NCBI RefSeq assembly: GCF_937616625.2
Contig: NC_065574.1
Span: forward strand, 30,692,501-30,756,500
Length of the DNA stretch: 64,000 bases
Direction of reading: 5' to 3'
DNA from: Mercurialis annua
Lineage: Eukaryota > Streptophyta > Magnoliopsida > Malpighiales > Euphorbiaceae
Part shown: positions 49,415-63,347 of the stretch, piece by piece
How the letters are laid out: each line of letters begins with the position of its first letter
Position numbering within the stretch: the first letter of the stretch is position 1
Translations under genes and position numbers: made by a program
Notes under the pieces: model-generated
The model's input: the letters and a program-made list of their open reading frames with translations, nothing else
The model's database searches: none
What the model was told of the DNA's origin: nothing

Positions 49415-50493
49415 ATCATTTGTAAACATTTGGCTTAAATTGCTAAAAAAATTGAAACGCTAGGATTTGTTTAGTAACATTTGTAAACGTTTGGCTTAAA
49501 TTGCTAAAAAGGTGAAACGCTTGGATTTGTTTCATAACGTTTGTAAACATTTGCCTTAAATTACTAAAAAGGAGAAATGTTTGGATTTTTTTAGTAACGT
49601 TTGTAAAGGTTTGCCTTGAAGTGCTAAAAAGGTTAAACGCTTGGATTTGTTTCGTAGCGTTTGTAAACGTTTGGCTTAAATTGCTAAGAAGGTCAAACGG
49701 TTGGATTTTTTTCGTTACGTTTGTAAACGTTTGGCTAAAATTTCTAAAAAGGTGAAACGCTTGGATTTGTTTCGTATCATTTGTAAACATTTGGCTTAAA
49801 TTGCTAAAAAAATTGAAACGCTTGGATTTGTTTAGTAACATTTGTAAACGTTTGGCTTAAATTGCTAAAAAGGTGAAACGCTTGGATTTGTTTCATAACG
49901 TTTGTAAACATTTGCCTTAAATTACTAAAAAGGAGAAATGTTTGGATTTTTTTAGTAACGTTTGTAAAGGTTTGCCTTGAAGTGCTAAAAAGGTTAAACG
50001 CTTGGATTTGTTTTGTAGCGTCTGTAAACGTTTGGCTTAAATTGCTAAGAAGGTCAAACGGTTGGATTTTTTCCGTTACGTTTGTAAACGTTTGGCTAAA
50101 ATTTCTAAAAAGGTGAAACGCTTGGATTTGTTTCATATCATTTGTAAACATTTGGCTTAAATTGTTAAAAGGTAAAACGGTTGGATTTGTTTTGTAACAG
50201 TTGTAAACGTTTGGCTTAAATTGCTAAAAAGGTGAAACGCTTGGATTTGTTTCATAACGTTTGTAAACATTTGCCTTAAATTACTAAAAAGGAGAAATGT
50301 TTGGATTTTTTAGTAACGTTTGTAAAGGTTTGCCTTGAAGTGCTAAAAAGGTTAAACGCTTGGATTTGTTTTGTAGCGTCTGTAAACGTTTGGCTTAAAT
50401 TGCTAAGAAGGTCAAACGGTTGGATTTTTTCCGTTACGTTTGTAAACGTTTGGCTAAAATTTCTAAAAAGGTGAAACGCTTGATTTTTGTTTC
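49415..50493. repeat. Local triplication of a 361-bp satellite segment
   Basis: Three successive copies start at the ATCATTTGTAAACATTTGG variant at 49,415, 49,776 and 50,137, with 361-bp spacing (six monomers plus one base). The corresponding region right of retroelement 1 (about 38,390-38,740) has one copy, so the triplication is specific to this side. The third copy has small deletions. Confidence 0.85.
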
Positions 50494-51149
50494 GTAACGT
50501 TTGTAAACGTTTGGCTTAAATTGGTAAAAAAGTGAAACATTTGGATTTGTATCATAACATTTGTATATGTTTGGCTTCAATCGCTAAAAAGGTGATACGT
50601 TTGGATTTGTTTCGTAATGTTTGCAAACGTTTGGCATAAATCGCTAAAAAGGTGAAGCGTTTGGATTTGTTTCGTAACGTTTTAAACGTTTCGCTTAAAT
50701 TACTAAAATGGGAAAATGTTTAGATATATTTCGTTACGTTTAAACGTTTGGCTTAAATTACTAAAAAGGGGAAACGTTTGGTATTGTTTCGTAACGTTTG
50801 TAAACGTTCGACTTAAATTGCTAAAAAGGTGAAACGTTTGGATTTGTTTCGTAACGTTGTAAACGTTTACCTTAAACTTCTAAAAAGGTGAAACGCTTGG
50901 ATTGGTTTTGTAATGTTTGTAAACATTTGGTTTAAAATACTAAAAAGGCGAAACGCTTGGATTTGTTTCAGAACGTTTGTAAACGTTTGGCTTAAATTGC
51001 TAAAAAGGTGAAATGCTTGGTTTCTTTTCGTAACGTTTGTAAAGATTTGGCTTAAATCGTTAAAAAGGTGAAACGTTTGGATTTGTTTCGTAATGTTTTA
51101 AACGTTTGGTTTTGTTTCGTAAAGTTTGTAAACGTTTGGCTTATATCGC

Positions 51150-53085
51150 TAAAAAGGGGAAACGTATGGATTTGTTTCGTAATGTTTGTAAACGTTTGGC
51201 TTAAATTGCTAAAAAGGTGAAACGTTTGGATTTGTTTCGTAAAGTTTGTAAACGTTTAGCTTAAATCGCTAAAAAGGTGAAACATTTGGATTTGTTTCGT
51301 AATGTTTGTAAATGTTTGGCTTAAATCACTAAAAAGAGGAAACATTTGGATTTGTTTTGTAAAGTTTGTTAACGTTTGGCTTAATCGCTAAAAAGATGAA
51401 ACGTTTGGATTTGTTTCGTAATGTTTGTAAACATTTGGCTTAAATCGCTAAAAAGGTGAAAAATTTGGATTTATTTCGTAAGGTTTGTAAACGTTTGGCT
51501 TAGATCGCTAATAAGGGGAAACGTTTGGATTAGATTTGTAATGTTTGTAAACGTTTGGCTTAAATCGCTAAAAAAGGTGAAACAGTTGTTTTCTTTTGTA
51601 AGGTTTGTTAACATTAGGCTTAAATCGCTAAAAAGGTGAAACGTTTGGATTTTGTTTCGCAACGTTTGTAAACGTTTGGCGTAAATGGCTAAAAAGGTGA
51701 AACGTTTGGATTTGTTACGTATCGTTTGTAAACGTTTTGCTAAAATTGCTAAAAAAGTGAAAGGGTTGGATTTGTTTCGTAACATTTGTAAACGTTTGGT
51801 TTAAATTGCTAAAAAGGTTAAACGCTTGGATTTGTTTCGTAACGTTTGTAAATTTTTGGCTTACATTTCCAACAAAGGAAACGTTTGGATTTATTTCGTA
51901 GCGTTTGTAAACGTTGGGATTAAATCGCTAAAAAGGTGACACGTTTGAATTTGTTTCGTACCGTTTGTAAACGTTTCGCTTAAATTGCTAAAAAGGAGAA
52001 ATGTTTGGATTTGTTTTGTAACGTTTGTAAAGGTTTGCCTTGAAGTGCTAAAAAGGTGAAACGCTTGGATTTGTTTCGTAACGTTCGTAAACGTTTGGCT
52101 TCAAATGCTAAAAAGGTGAAACGCTTAGATTTGTTTCGTTACGTTTGTAAACGTTTGGCCTAAATTGCTAAAAATGTGTAACATTTGGATTTGTTTCGTA
52201 ACGTTTGTAAACGTTTGCTTTTGTTTCGTAACGTTTTGATTTTTTTCGTAACGTTTTAAACGTTTGGCTTAAATTGCTGAAATGGAAAACGTTTATATTT
52301 GTGTTGTTGCGTTTGTAAACGTTTGGCTTATATTGCTAAAAAGGTGAAACATTTGGTTTTGTTTCGTAACGTTTGTAAACATTCGGCTTAAATAGCTAAA
52401 AAGGTGAATCGTTTGGATTTGTTTCTTGACGTTGTAAACGTTGGCCTTAAATTTCTAAAAAGGAGAAACGCTTGGATTTGTTTTGTAACGTTTGTAAACA
52501 TTTGGTTTAATAAGAAAAAGGTGAAATGCTTGGATTTGTTTCAGAACGTTTGTAAACGTTTGGCTTAAATTGCTAAAAAGGTGACATACTTGTTTTTTTT
52601 TTTTCATAACGTTTGTAAAGGTTTGCCTTAAATCATTAAAAAGGTGAAACTTTTGGATTTGTTTTGTAATATTTTAAACGTTTGGTTTTGTTTCGTAAAG
52701 TTTGTAAACGTTTAACTTAAATTCCTATAAAGGCGAAATTTTACAATTGTTTCGTAACGTTTGTAAACATTTGGCTTAAATCGCTAAAAAGGTGAAACGT
52801 TTGGATTTGTTTCGTAATGTTTGTAAACGTTTGGCTTAAATCGCTAAAAGGTGAAACGTTTGGATTTGCTTTGTAAAGTTTGTTAACGTTTGGCTTAAAT
52901 CGCTAAAAAGGTGAAACGTTTGGATTTGTTTCGTAACGTTTGTAAATGTTTGGTTTAAATTGCTAAAAAGGTGAATCTCTTGGATTTGTTTCGTAACGTT
53001 TGTAAATTTTTGGCTTACATTGTTAAAAGAGGGAAACGTTTGGATTTATGTCGTAGCGTTTGTAAACGTTGGGATTAAATTGCTC
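51150..53085. repeat. 1.9-kb satellite superrepeat, copy a
   Basis: Matches 55,036-56,970 at a constant offset of about 3,886 bp, including the rare AATCGCTAAAAAGATGAAACG monomer (51,381 and 55,267), the GTAAATGGCTAAAAAGG monomer and the GTTGTTGCG variant. Confidence 0.8.
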
Positions 53086-55035
53086 AAAAGGTGAAAAGTT
53101 TGAATTTGTTTCGTACCGTTTGTAAACGTTTGGCTTAAATTGCTAAAAAGGAGAAATGTTTGGATTTGTTTCGTAACGTTTGTAAAGGTTTGCCTTGAAG
53201 TGCTAAATAGGTGAAACGCTTGGATTTGTTTCATAACATTTGTAAACGTTAGGCTTCAATTGCTAAAAAGGTGAAACGCTTATATTTGTTTCGTTACGTT
53301 TGTAAACGTTTGGCCTAAATTGCTAAAAATGTGAAACATTTGGATTTGTTTCGTAACGTTTGTAAACGTTTGGTTTTGTTTCGTAACGTTTTGATTTTTT
53401 TCGTAACGTTTTAAACGTTTGGCTTAAATTGCTGAAATGGAAAACGTTTATATTTGTCTTGTTGCGTTTGTAAACGTTTGGCTTAAATTGCTAAAAAGGT
53501 GAAACATTTGGTTTTGTTTCGTAACGTTTATAAACATTCGGCTTAAATAGCTAAAAAGGTGAAACATTTGGATTTGTTTCTTGACGTTGTAAACGTTTGC
53601 CTTAAATTTCTAAAAAGGAGAAACGCTTGGATTTGTTTTGTAATGTTTGTAAACATTTGGTTTAAAATATGAAAAAGGTGAAATGCTTGGATTTGTTTCA
53701 GAACGTTTGTAAACGTTTGGCTTAAATTGCTAAAAAGGTGAAATGCTTGTTTTTTTTTTCAAAACATTTGTAAAGGTTTGGCTTAAATAAATAAAAAGGT
53801 GAAACTTTTGGATTTGTTTCGTAACGTTTTAAACGTTTGGTTTTGTTTCGTAATGTTTGTAAACGTTTAGCTTAATTTCCTAAAAAGGCGAAATTTTGGA
53901 TTTATTTCGTAACGTTTGTAAACGTTTGGCTTAAATCGCTAAAAAGGTGAAACGTTTGGATTTGTTTCGTAATGTTTGTAAAGGTTTAGCATAAATCTCT
54001 AAAAAGGTGAAACGTTTGGATTTGCTTTGTAAAGTTTGTTAACGTTTGGCTGAAATCGCTAAAAAGGTGAAAAGTTTGGATTTGTTTCGTAACGTTTGTA
54101 AACGTTTGGTTTAAATTGCTAAAAAGGTGAAACTCTTGGATTTGTTTCGTAACGTTTGTAAATTGTTTTGCTTACATTGCTAAAAGAGGGAAACGTTTGG
54201 ATTTATTTCGTAGCGTTTGTCAACGTTGGGCTTAAATCGCTAAAAATGTGAAACGTTTGAATTTGTTTCGTACCGTTTGTAAACGTTTGGCTTAAATTGC
54301 TAAAAATGAGAAATGTTTAAATTTATTTCGTAACGTTACTAAAGGTTTGCCTTGAAGTGCTAAAAAGGTGAAACGCTTGGATTTATTTCTTAACGTTTGT
54401 AAACGTTTGGCTTATATTGCTAAAAAGGTGAAACGCTTGGATTTGTTTCGTTACGTTTGTAAACGTTTGGCTTAAATTGCTAAAAATGTGAAACATTTGG
54501 ATTTGTTTCGTAACGTTTGTAAACGTTTGGTTTTGTTTCGTAACGTTTGAATTTTTTTCGTAACGTTTTAAACGTTTGGCTTAAATTGCTGAAATCAAAA
54601 ACGTTTACATTTGTTTCATTCCGTTTGTAAACGTTTGGCTTAAATTGCTAAAAAGGTGAAACGTTTGGTATTGTTTGGTAACGTTTGTAAACGTTCGGCA
54701 TAAATTGCTAAAAAGGTGAAACGTTTGGATTTGTTTCTTGATGTTGTAAACGTTTGCCTTAAATTTCTAAAGAGGAGAAACGCTTGGATTTGTTTTGTAA
54801 CGTTTGTAAACATTTCGTTTATAATACGAAAAAGGTTAAACGATTAGATTTGTTTCAGAACGTTTATAAACGTTTGGTTTAAATTGCTAAAAAGGTGAAA
54901 TGCTTGGTTTTTTTCATAAAGTTTGTAAAGGTTTGGCTTATATCATTAATAAGTTGAAACGTTTGGATTTGTTTCATAATGTTTTAAACGTTTGGTTTTG
55001 TTTCGTAAAGTTTGTAAACATTTAGCTTCAATTCC

Positions 55036-56970
55036 TAAAAAGGGGAAACGTTTGGATTTGTTTCGTAATGTTTGTAAACGTTTGGCTTAAATTGCTAAAA
55101 AGGTGAAACGTTTGGATTTGTTTAGTAAAGTTTTTAAACGTTTAGCTTAAATCGCTAAAAAGGTGAAACATTTGGATTTGTTTCGTAATGTTTGTAAATG
55201 TTTGGCTTAAATCACTAAAAAGAGGAAACATTTGGATTTGTTTTGTAAAGTTTGTAAACGTTTGGCTTAATCGCTAAAAAGATGAAACGTTTGGATTTGT
55301 TTCGTAATGTTTGTAAACATTTGGCTTAAATCGTTAAAAAGGTTAAAAATTTTGAATTTTTTCGTAAGGTTTGTAAACGTTTGGCTTAGATCGCTAATAA
55401 GGGGAAACGTTTGGATTAGATTTGTAATGTTTGTAAACGTTTGGCTTAAATCGCTAAAAAAGGTGAAACAGTTGTTTTCTTTTGTAAGGTTTGTTAACAT
55501 TAGGCTTAAATCGCTAAAAAGGTGAAACGTTTGGATTTTGTTGCGCAACGTTTGTAAACGTTTGGCGTAAATGGCTAAAAAGGTGAAACGTTTGGATTTG
55601 TTACGTATCGTTTGAAAACGTTTTGCTAAAATTGCTAAAAAAGTGAAACGGTTGGATTTGTTTCGTAACATTTGTAAACGTTTGGTTTAAATTGCTAAAA
55701 AGGTGAAACGCTTGGATTTTTTTCGTAACGTTTGTAAATTTTTTGCTTACATTGCCAACAAAGGAAACGATTGGATTTATTTCGTAGCGTTTGTGAACGT
55801 TGGGATTAAATCGCTAAAAAGGTGACACGTTTGAATTTGTTTCGTACCGTTTGTAAACGTTTCGCTTAAATTGCTAAAAAGGAGAAATGTTTGGATTTGT
55901 TTTGTAACGTTTGTAAAGGTTTGCCTTGAAGTGCTAAAAAGGTGAAACGCTTGGATTTGTTTCGTAACGTTTGTAAACGTTTGGCTTCAATTGCTATAAA
56001 GGTGAAACGCTTAGATTTGTTTCGTTACGTTTGTAAACGTTTGGCCTAAATTGCAAAAAATGTGTGACATTTGGATTTGTTTCGTAACGTTTGTAAACGT
56101 TTGGTTTTGTTTCGTAACGTTTTGATTTTTTTCGTAACGTTTTAAACGTTTGGCTTAAATTGCTGAAATGGAAAACGTTTATATTTGTGTTGTTGCGTTT
56201 GTAAACGTTTGGCTTATATTGCTAAAAAGGTGAAACATTTGGTTTTGTTTCGTAACGTTTGTAAACATTCGGCTTAAATAGCTAAAAAGGTGAAACGTTT
56301 GGATTTGTTTCTTGACGTTGTAAACGTTTGCCCTAAATTTCTAAAAAGGACAAACGCTTGGATTTGTTTTGTAACGTTTGTAAACATTTGGTTTAAAATA
56401 AGAAAAAGGTGAAATGCTTGGATTTGTTTCAGAACGTTTGTAAACGTTTGGCTTAAATTGCTAAAAAGGTGAAATACTTGTTTTTTTTCATAACGTTTGT
56501 AAAGGTTTGCCTTAAATCATTAAAAAGGTGAAACTTTTGGATTTGTTTGGTAATGTTTTAAACGTTTGGTTTTGTTTCGTAAAGTTTGTAAACGTTTAAC
56601 TTAAATTCCTAAAAAGGCGAAATTTTGCAATTGTTTCGTAACGTTTGTAAACGTTCGGCTTAAATCGCTAAAAAGGTGAACCGTTTGGATTTGTTTCGTA
56701 ATGTTTGTAAACGTTTGGCTTCAATCGCTAAAAGGTGAAACGTTTCGATTTGCTTTGTAAAGTTTGTTAACGTTTGGCTTAAATCGCTAAAAAGGTGAAA
56801 CGTTTGGATTTGTTTCGTAACGTTTGTAAACGTTTGGTTTAAATTGCTAAAAAGGTGAATCTCTTGGATTTGTTTCGTAACGTTTGTAAATTTTTGGCTT
56901 ACATTGTTAAAAGAGGGAAACGTTTGGATTTATTTCGTAGCGTTTGTAAACGTTGGGATTAAATTGCTAA
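55036..56970. repeat. 1.9-kb satellite superrepeat, copy b
   Basis: Second copy of 51,150-53,085. It diverges abruptly at about 56,970, where a different monomer follows, so it is a block duplication and not general satellite similarity. Confidence 0.8.
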
Positions 56971-59900
56971 AAAGGTGAAACGCTTGGATTTGTTCGTTAC
57001 GTTTGTAAACGTTTGGCTTAAATTGCTAAAAATGTGAAACATTTGGATTTGTTTCGTAACGTTTGTATACGTTTGGTTTTGTTTCGTAACGTTTGAATTT
57101 TTTTCGTAACGTTTTAAACGTTTGGCTTAAATTGCTGAAATAAAAAACGTTTAGATTTGTTTCATTCCGTTTGTAAACGTTTGGCTTAAATTGCTAAAAA
57201 TGTGAAACATTTGGTTTTGTTTGGTAACGTTTGTAAACATTCGGGTTAAATTGCTAAAAAGTTGAAACATTTGGATTTGTTTCTTGATGTTGTAAACATT
57301 TGCCTTAAATTTCGAAAAAGGAGAAACGCTTGGATTTGTTTTGTAACGTTTGTAAACATTTGGTTTATAATACGAAAAAGGTTAAACGATTGGATTTGTT
57401 TCAGAACGTTTGTAAACGTTTGGTTTAAATTGCTAAAAAGGTAAAATGCTTGGTTTTTTTTCATAAAGTTTGTAAAGGTTTGGCTTATATCATTAATAAG
57501 TTGAAACGTTTGGATTTGTTTCGTAATGTTTTAAACGTTTGGTTTTGTTTCGTAAAGTTTGTAAACATTTAGCTTCAATTCCTAAAAAGGCAAAATTTTG
57601 GATTTGTTTCGTAACGTTTGTAAACGTTTGGCTTAAATCGCCAAAAAGGGGAAACGTTTGGATTTGTTTCGTAATATTTGTAAACATTTGGCTTAAATCG
57701 ATAAAAAGGGGAAACGTTTGGATTTATTTTGTAAAGTTTGTTAACGTTTGGCTTATATCGTTAAAAAGGTGAAACATTTGAATTTATTTCGTAATGTCTG
57801 TAAACGTTTGGCTTAAATCGCTAAAAAGGTGAAACGTATGGATTTGTTTCGTAAGGTTTGTAAACGTTTGACATAAATGGCTAATAAGGGGAAACATTTG
57901 GATTAGTTTTGTAATGGTTGTAAACGTTTGGCTTAAATCGCTAAAAAGGTGAAAGAATTGTTTTCTTTTATAAAGTTTGTAAACGTTTGTCTTAAATCGC
58001 TAAAAAGGTGAAACGTTTGGATTTGTTTCTTAACGTTTGTAAACGCTTGGCTTAAATCGCTAAAATGGGGAAACGTTTGGATTTGTTCGTATCATTTGTA
58101 AACGTTTGGCTTAAATTGCTAAAACAATTGAAACGCTTGGATTGGTTTCGTAACGTTTGTAAACGTTTGGCTTAAATTTCTAAAAAGGTGAAACGCGTGG
58201 ATTTGTTTCGTAACGTTTGTAAACGTTTGCCTTAAATTAATAAAAAGGGGAAATGTTTGGATTTTTTTAGTAACGTTTGTAAAGGTTTGTTTTGAAGTGC
58301 TAAAAAGGTTAAACGCTTGGATTTGTTTCATAGCTTATGTAAACGTTTGGCTTAAATTGGTAAAAAGGTCAAACGGCTGGATTTGTTTCGTTACGTTTGT
58401 GAACGTTTGGCTTAAATTTCTAAAAAGGTGAAACACTTGGTTTTTGTTTCGTAACGTTTATAAACGTTTGACTTAAATTGCTAAAGATGTGAAACATTTG
58501 GATTTGTTTCGTAACGTTTGTAAACTTTTGGCTTCAATCATTAAAAAGATTATATGTTTGGATTTGTTTCGTAACGTTTGCAAACGTTTGGCATAAATTG
58601 CTAAAAAGGGGAAACGTTTGGATTTATTTCGTAACGTTTTAAACGTTTGGCTTAAATTACTAAAATGGGAAAACGTTTTGATTTATTTCGTTACGTTTAA
58701 ATATTTGGCTTAAATTGCTAAAAGGGGAAACATTTGGTTTTGTTTCGTAAAGTTTGTAAACGTTCGGCTTAAATTGCTAAAAAGGTGAAACATTTGGATT
58801 TGTTTCGTAACGTTGTAAACGTTTACCTGAAATTTCTAAAAAGGTTAAACGCTTGGATTGGTTTTGTAATGTTTGAAAACATTTGGTTTAAAAATACTAA
58901 AAAGGTGAAACGCTTGGATTTGTTTCAGAACGTTTGTAAACGTTTGTGAAATGTTTGGTTTGTTTTCGCAACGTTTGTAAAGGTTTGGCTTAAATCGTTA
59001 AAAAGGTGAACGTTTGGATTTGTTTTGTAATGTTTTAAACGTTTTGTTTTGTTTCGTAAAGTTTGTAAACGTTTGGCTTAAATCGCTAAAAAGGGGAAAC
59101 GTTTGGATTTGTTTCGTAACGTTTGTAAACGTTTGGCTTAAATTTCTAAAAAGGCGAAACGTTTGGATTTGTTTCGTAACGTTTGTAAACGTTTGGATTA
59201 TATCGCTAAAAAGGTGAAACGTTTGGATTTGTTTCGTAATGTTTGTAAACGTTTGGCTTAAATCACTAAAAAGGGGAAACATTTGGATTTGTTTTGAAAA
59301 GTTTGTTAACGTTTGGCTTAAATCGCTAAAAAAGGGAAACGTTTGGATTTGTTTCGTAACATTTGTAAACGTTTGGCATAAATCGCTAAAAAGGTGAAAC
59401 GTTTGGATTTGTTACGTATCGTTTGTAAACGTTTTGCTAAAATTGCTAAAAAAGTGAAACGGTTGGATTTGTTTCGTAACGTTTGTAAACGTTTGGTTTA
59501 AATTGGTAAAAAAGGTGAAACGCTTGGATATGTTTCGTAACGTTTGTAAATGTTTGGCTTATATTGCTAAAAAAGGGAAACGTTTGGATTTATTTCGTAG
59601 CGTTTGTAAACGTTGGGCTTAAATCGCTAAAAAGGTGAAATGTTTGAATTTGTTTCGTACCGTATGTAAACGTTTGGCTTAAATTGCTAAAAAGGAGAAA
59701 TGTTTGGATTTGTTTCGTAACGTTTGTATAGGATTGCCTTGAAGTGCTAAAAAGGTGAAATGCTTGGATTTGTTTCGTAACGTTTGTAAACGTTTGGCTT
59801 AAATTGCTAAAAGGTGAAATGCTTCGATTTGTTTTGTTACGTTTGTAAACGTTTGGCTTAAATTGCTAAAAATGTGAAACATTTGGATTTGTTTCGTAAC

Positions 59901-62900
59901 GTTTGTAAACGTTTGGTTTTATTTCGTAGTGTTTGGATTTTTTTCATAACGTTTTAAACGTTTGCGTTAAATTGCTGAAATGGAAAACGTTTAGATTTGT
60001 TTCGTTGCGTTTGTAAACGTTTAGCTTAAATTGCTAAAAAGGTGAAACGTTTGGTTTTGTTTCGTAACGTTTGTAAACATTCGGCTTAAATAGCTAAAAA
60101 GGTGAAACGTTCGGATTTGTTTCTTGACGTTGTAAACGTTTGCCTTAAATTTCTAAATAGGAGAAACGCTTGGATTTGTTTTGCAACGTTTGTAGACATT
60201 TGGTTTAAAATATAAAAAAGGTGAAACGCTTGGATTTGTTTCAGAACGTTTATACACGTTTGGCTTAAATTGCTAAAAAGGAGAAATGCTTGGTTTTTTT
60301 TCATAAAATTTGTAAAAGTTTGGCTTAAATCATTAAAAAGCTGAAACGTTTGGATTTGATTCGTAATGTTTTAAACGTTTGGTTTTGTTTCGTAAAGTTT
60401 GTAAACGTTTAGCTTAAATTCCTAAAAAGGCGAAATTTTGGATTTGTTTCGTAACGTTTGTAAACTTTTGGTTTAAATCGCTAAAAAGGTGAAATGTTTG
60501 GATATGTTTTGTAAAGTTTGTTAACGTTTGTCTTAAATCGCTAAAAAGGTGAAACGTTTGGATTTGTTTCGTAACTTTTGTAAACGTTTGGTATATATTG
60601 CTAAAAAGGTGAAACGCTTGGATTTGTTTCGTAACGTTTGTAAATTTTTGGCTTACATTGCTAAAAAAGGGAAATATTTGGATTTATTTCGTAGCGTTTG
60701 TAAACGTTGGGCTTAAATCGCTAAAAAGGTGAAACGTTTGAATTTGTTTCGTACCATTTGTAAACGTTTGGCTTAAATTGCTAAAAACGAGAAATGTTTG
60801 GATTTGTTTCATAACTTTTGTAAAGGTTTTCCTTGAAGTGCTAAAAAGGTGAAACGCTTGGATTTGTTTCATAACGTTTGTAAACGTTTGGCTTAAATTG
60901 CAAAAAAGGTGAAACGCTTGGATTTGTTTCGTTACATTTGTAAACGTTTGGCTTAAATTGCTAGAAATGTGAAACATTTGGATTTGTTTCGTAACGTTTG
61001 TAAACGTTTTGTTTTGTTTCGTAATGTTTGGATTTTTTTCGTAACGTGTTAAATGTTTGGCTTATATTGCTGAAATGGAAAACGTTCAGATTTGTTTCGT
61101 TGCGTCTGTAAACGTTTGGCTTAAATTGCTAAAAACGTGAAACGTTTGGTTTTGTTTCGTAACATTTGTAAACATTCGGCTGAAATTGCTAAAAATGTGA
61201 AACGTTTGGATTTGTTTCTTGACGTTATAAACATTTGCCTTAAATTTTTAAAAAGGGGAAACGCTTGGATTTGTTTTGTAACGTTTGTAAACATTTGGTT
61301 TAAAATACAAAAAAGGTGAAACGCTTGGATTTGTTTCAGAACGTTTGTAAACGTTTGGCTTAAATTGCTAAAAACTTGAAATGCTTGGTTTTTTTCATAA
61401 CGTTTGTAAAGGTTTGGCTTAAATAATTAAAAAGCTGAAACGTTTTGATATGATTAGTAATGTTTTAAACGTTTGGTTTTGTTTCGTAAAGTTTGTAAAC
61501 GTTTAACTTAAATTCCTAAAAAGGCGAAATTTTGGATTTGTTTCATAACGTCTGTAAACGTTTGGCTTAAATCGCTAAAAAGGGGAAACGTTTGGATTTG
61601 TTTCATAATGTTTGTAATCGTTTGGATTAAATCACTAAAAAGGTGATATGTTTGGATTTGTTTCGTAAAGTTTGTTAACGTTTGGCTTAAATCGCTAAAA
61701 AGGTGAAACATTTGGATTTGTTTCGTAATGTTTGTAAACGTTTGGCTTAAATCGCTAAAAAGGTGAAATGTATGGATTTTTTTCGAAAGGTTTGTAAACG
61801 TTTGGCATAAATCGCTAATAAGGGGAAATATTTGGATTAGTTTTGTAATGTTTGTAAAAGATTGGCTTAAATAGCTAAAAAGGTGAAACAGTTGTTTTCT
61901 TTTGTAAAGTTTGTAAACGTTTGTCTTAAATCGCTAAAAAGGTGAAACGGTTGGATTTGTTTCGTAACGTTTGTAAACGTTTGGCTTAAATCGCTAAATG
62001 GGGAAATATTCGGATTTGTTTCCCATCATTTGTAAACGTTTGGCTTAAATTGCTAAAAATAATTGGATTTGTTTCGTAACGTTTGTAAACGTTTGGCTTA
62101 AATTGCTAAAAGGGTGAAACGCTCGGATTTGTTTCGTACGTTTTTAAACATTTTCCTTAAATTACTAAAAAGGAGAAATGTTTGGATTTTTTTAGTAACG
62201 TTTGTAAAGGTTTGCCTTGAAGTGCTAAAAAGGTTAGACGCTTGTATTTTATTCGTAGCGTTTGTAAACGTTTGGCTTAAACTTCTAAAAAGGTCAAACA
62301 CTTGGATTTGTTTCGTTACCTTTGTAAACGTTTGGCCTAAATTTTTAAAAAGGTGAAACGCTTGGTTTTTGTTTCGTAACGTTTGTAAACGTTTGGCTTA
62401 AATTGCTAAAAATGTGAAACATTTGGATTTGTTTCATAACGTTTGTGAACATTTGGCTTCAATCGCTAAAAAGGTGATACGTTTGGATTTGTTTTCTAAC
62501 GTTTCCAAACGTTTGACATAAATCGCTAAAAAGGTGAAACGTTTGGATTTGTTTCGAAACGTTTTAAATGTTTGGCTTTAATTACTAAAATGGGAAAACG
62601 TTTAGCTTAAATTGCTAAAAAGGTGAAACGCTTTAAACGTTTGGCTTAAATTGATAAAAAGGGGAAACGTTTGGTTTTGTTTCGTAACGTTTGTAAACGT
62701 TCGACTTAAATTGCTAAAAAGGTGAAACATTTGGATTTGTTTCGTGAAGTTGTAAACGTTTACCTTAAATTTCTAAAAAGGTGAAATGCTTGGATTGGTT
62801 TTGTAATGATTGTAAACATTTGGTTTAAGATACTAAAAAGGTTAAACGCTTGGATTTGTATCAAAATTTTGTAAACGTTTGGCTTAAATTTCTAAAAAGG

Positions 62901-63347
62901 TAAAATGCTTGGTTTGTTTTCGTAACGTTTGTAAAGGTTTGGCTTAAATCGTTAAAAAGGTAAAACGTTTGGATTTGTTTCGTAATGTTTTAGACGTTTG
63001 GTTTTGTTTCATAAAGTTTGTAAACGTTTGGCTTAAATCGCTAAAAAGGGGAAACGTTTGGATTTGTTTCGTAACGTTTGTAAACGTTTGGCTTAAATCG
63101 CTAAAAAGGGGAAACGTTTGGATTTGTTTCGTAACGTTTGTAAATGTTTGGCTTAAATCGCTAAAAAGGTGAAACGTTTTGATTTGATTCGTAATGTTTG
63201 TAAATGTTTGGCGTAAATCACTAAAACGGGGAAACATATGGATTTGTTTTGTAAAGTTTGTTAACGTTTGGCTTAAATCGCTAAAAAGGTGAAACATTTG
63301 GATTTGTTTCGTAATGTTTGTAAACGTTTGGCTTAAATCGCTAAAAA

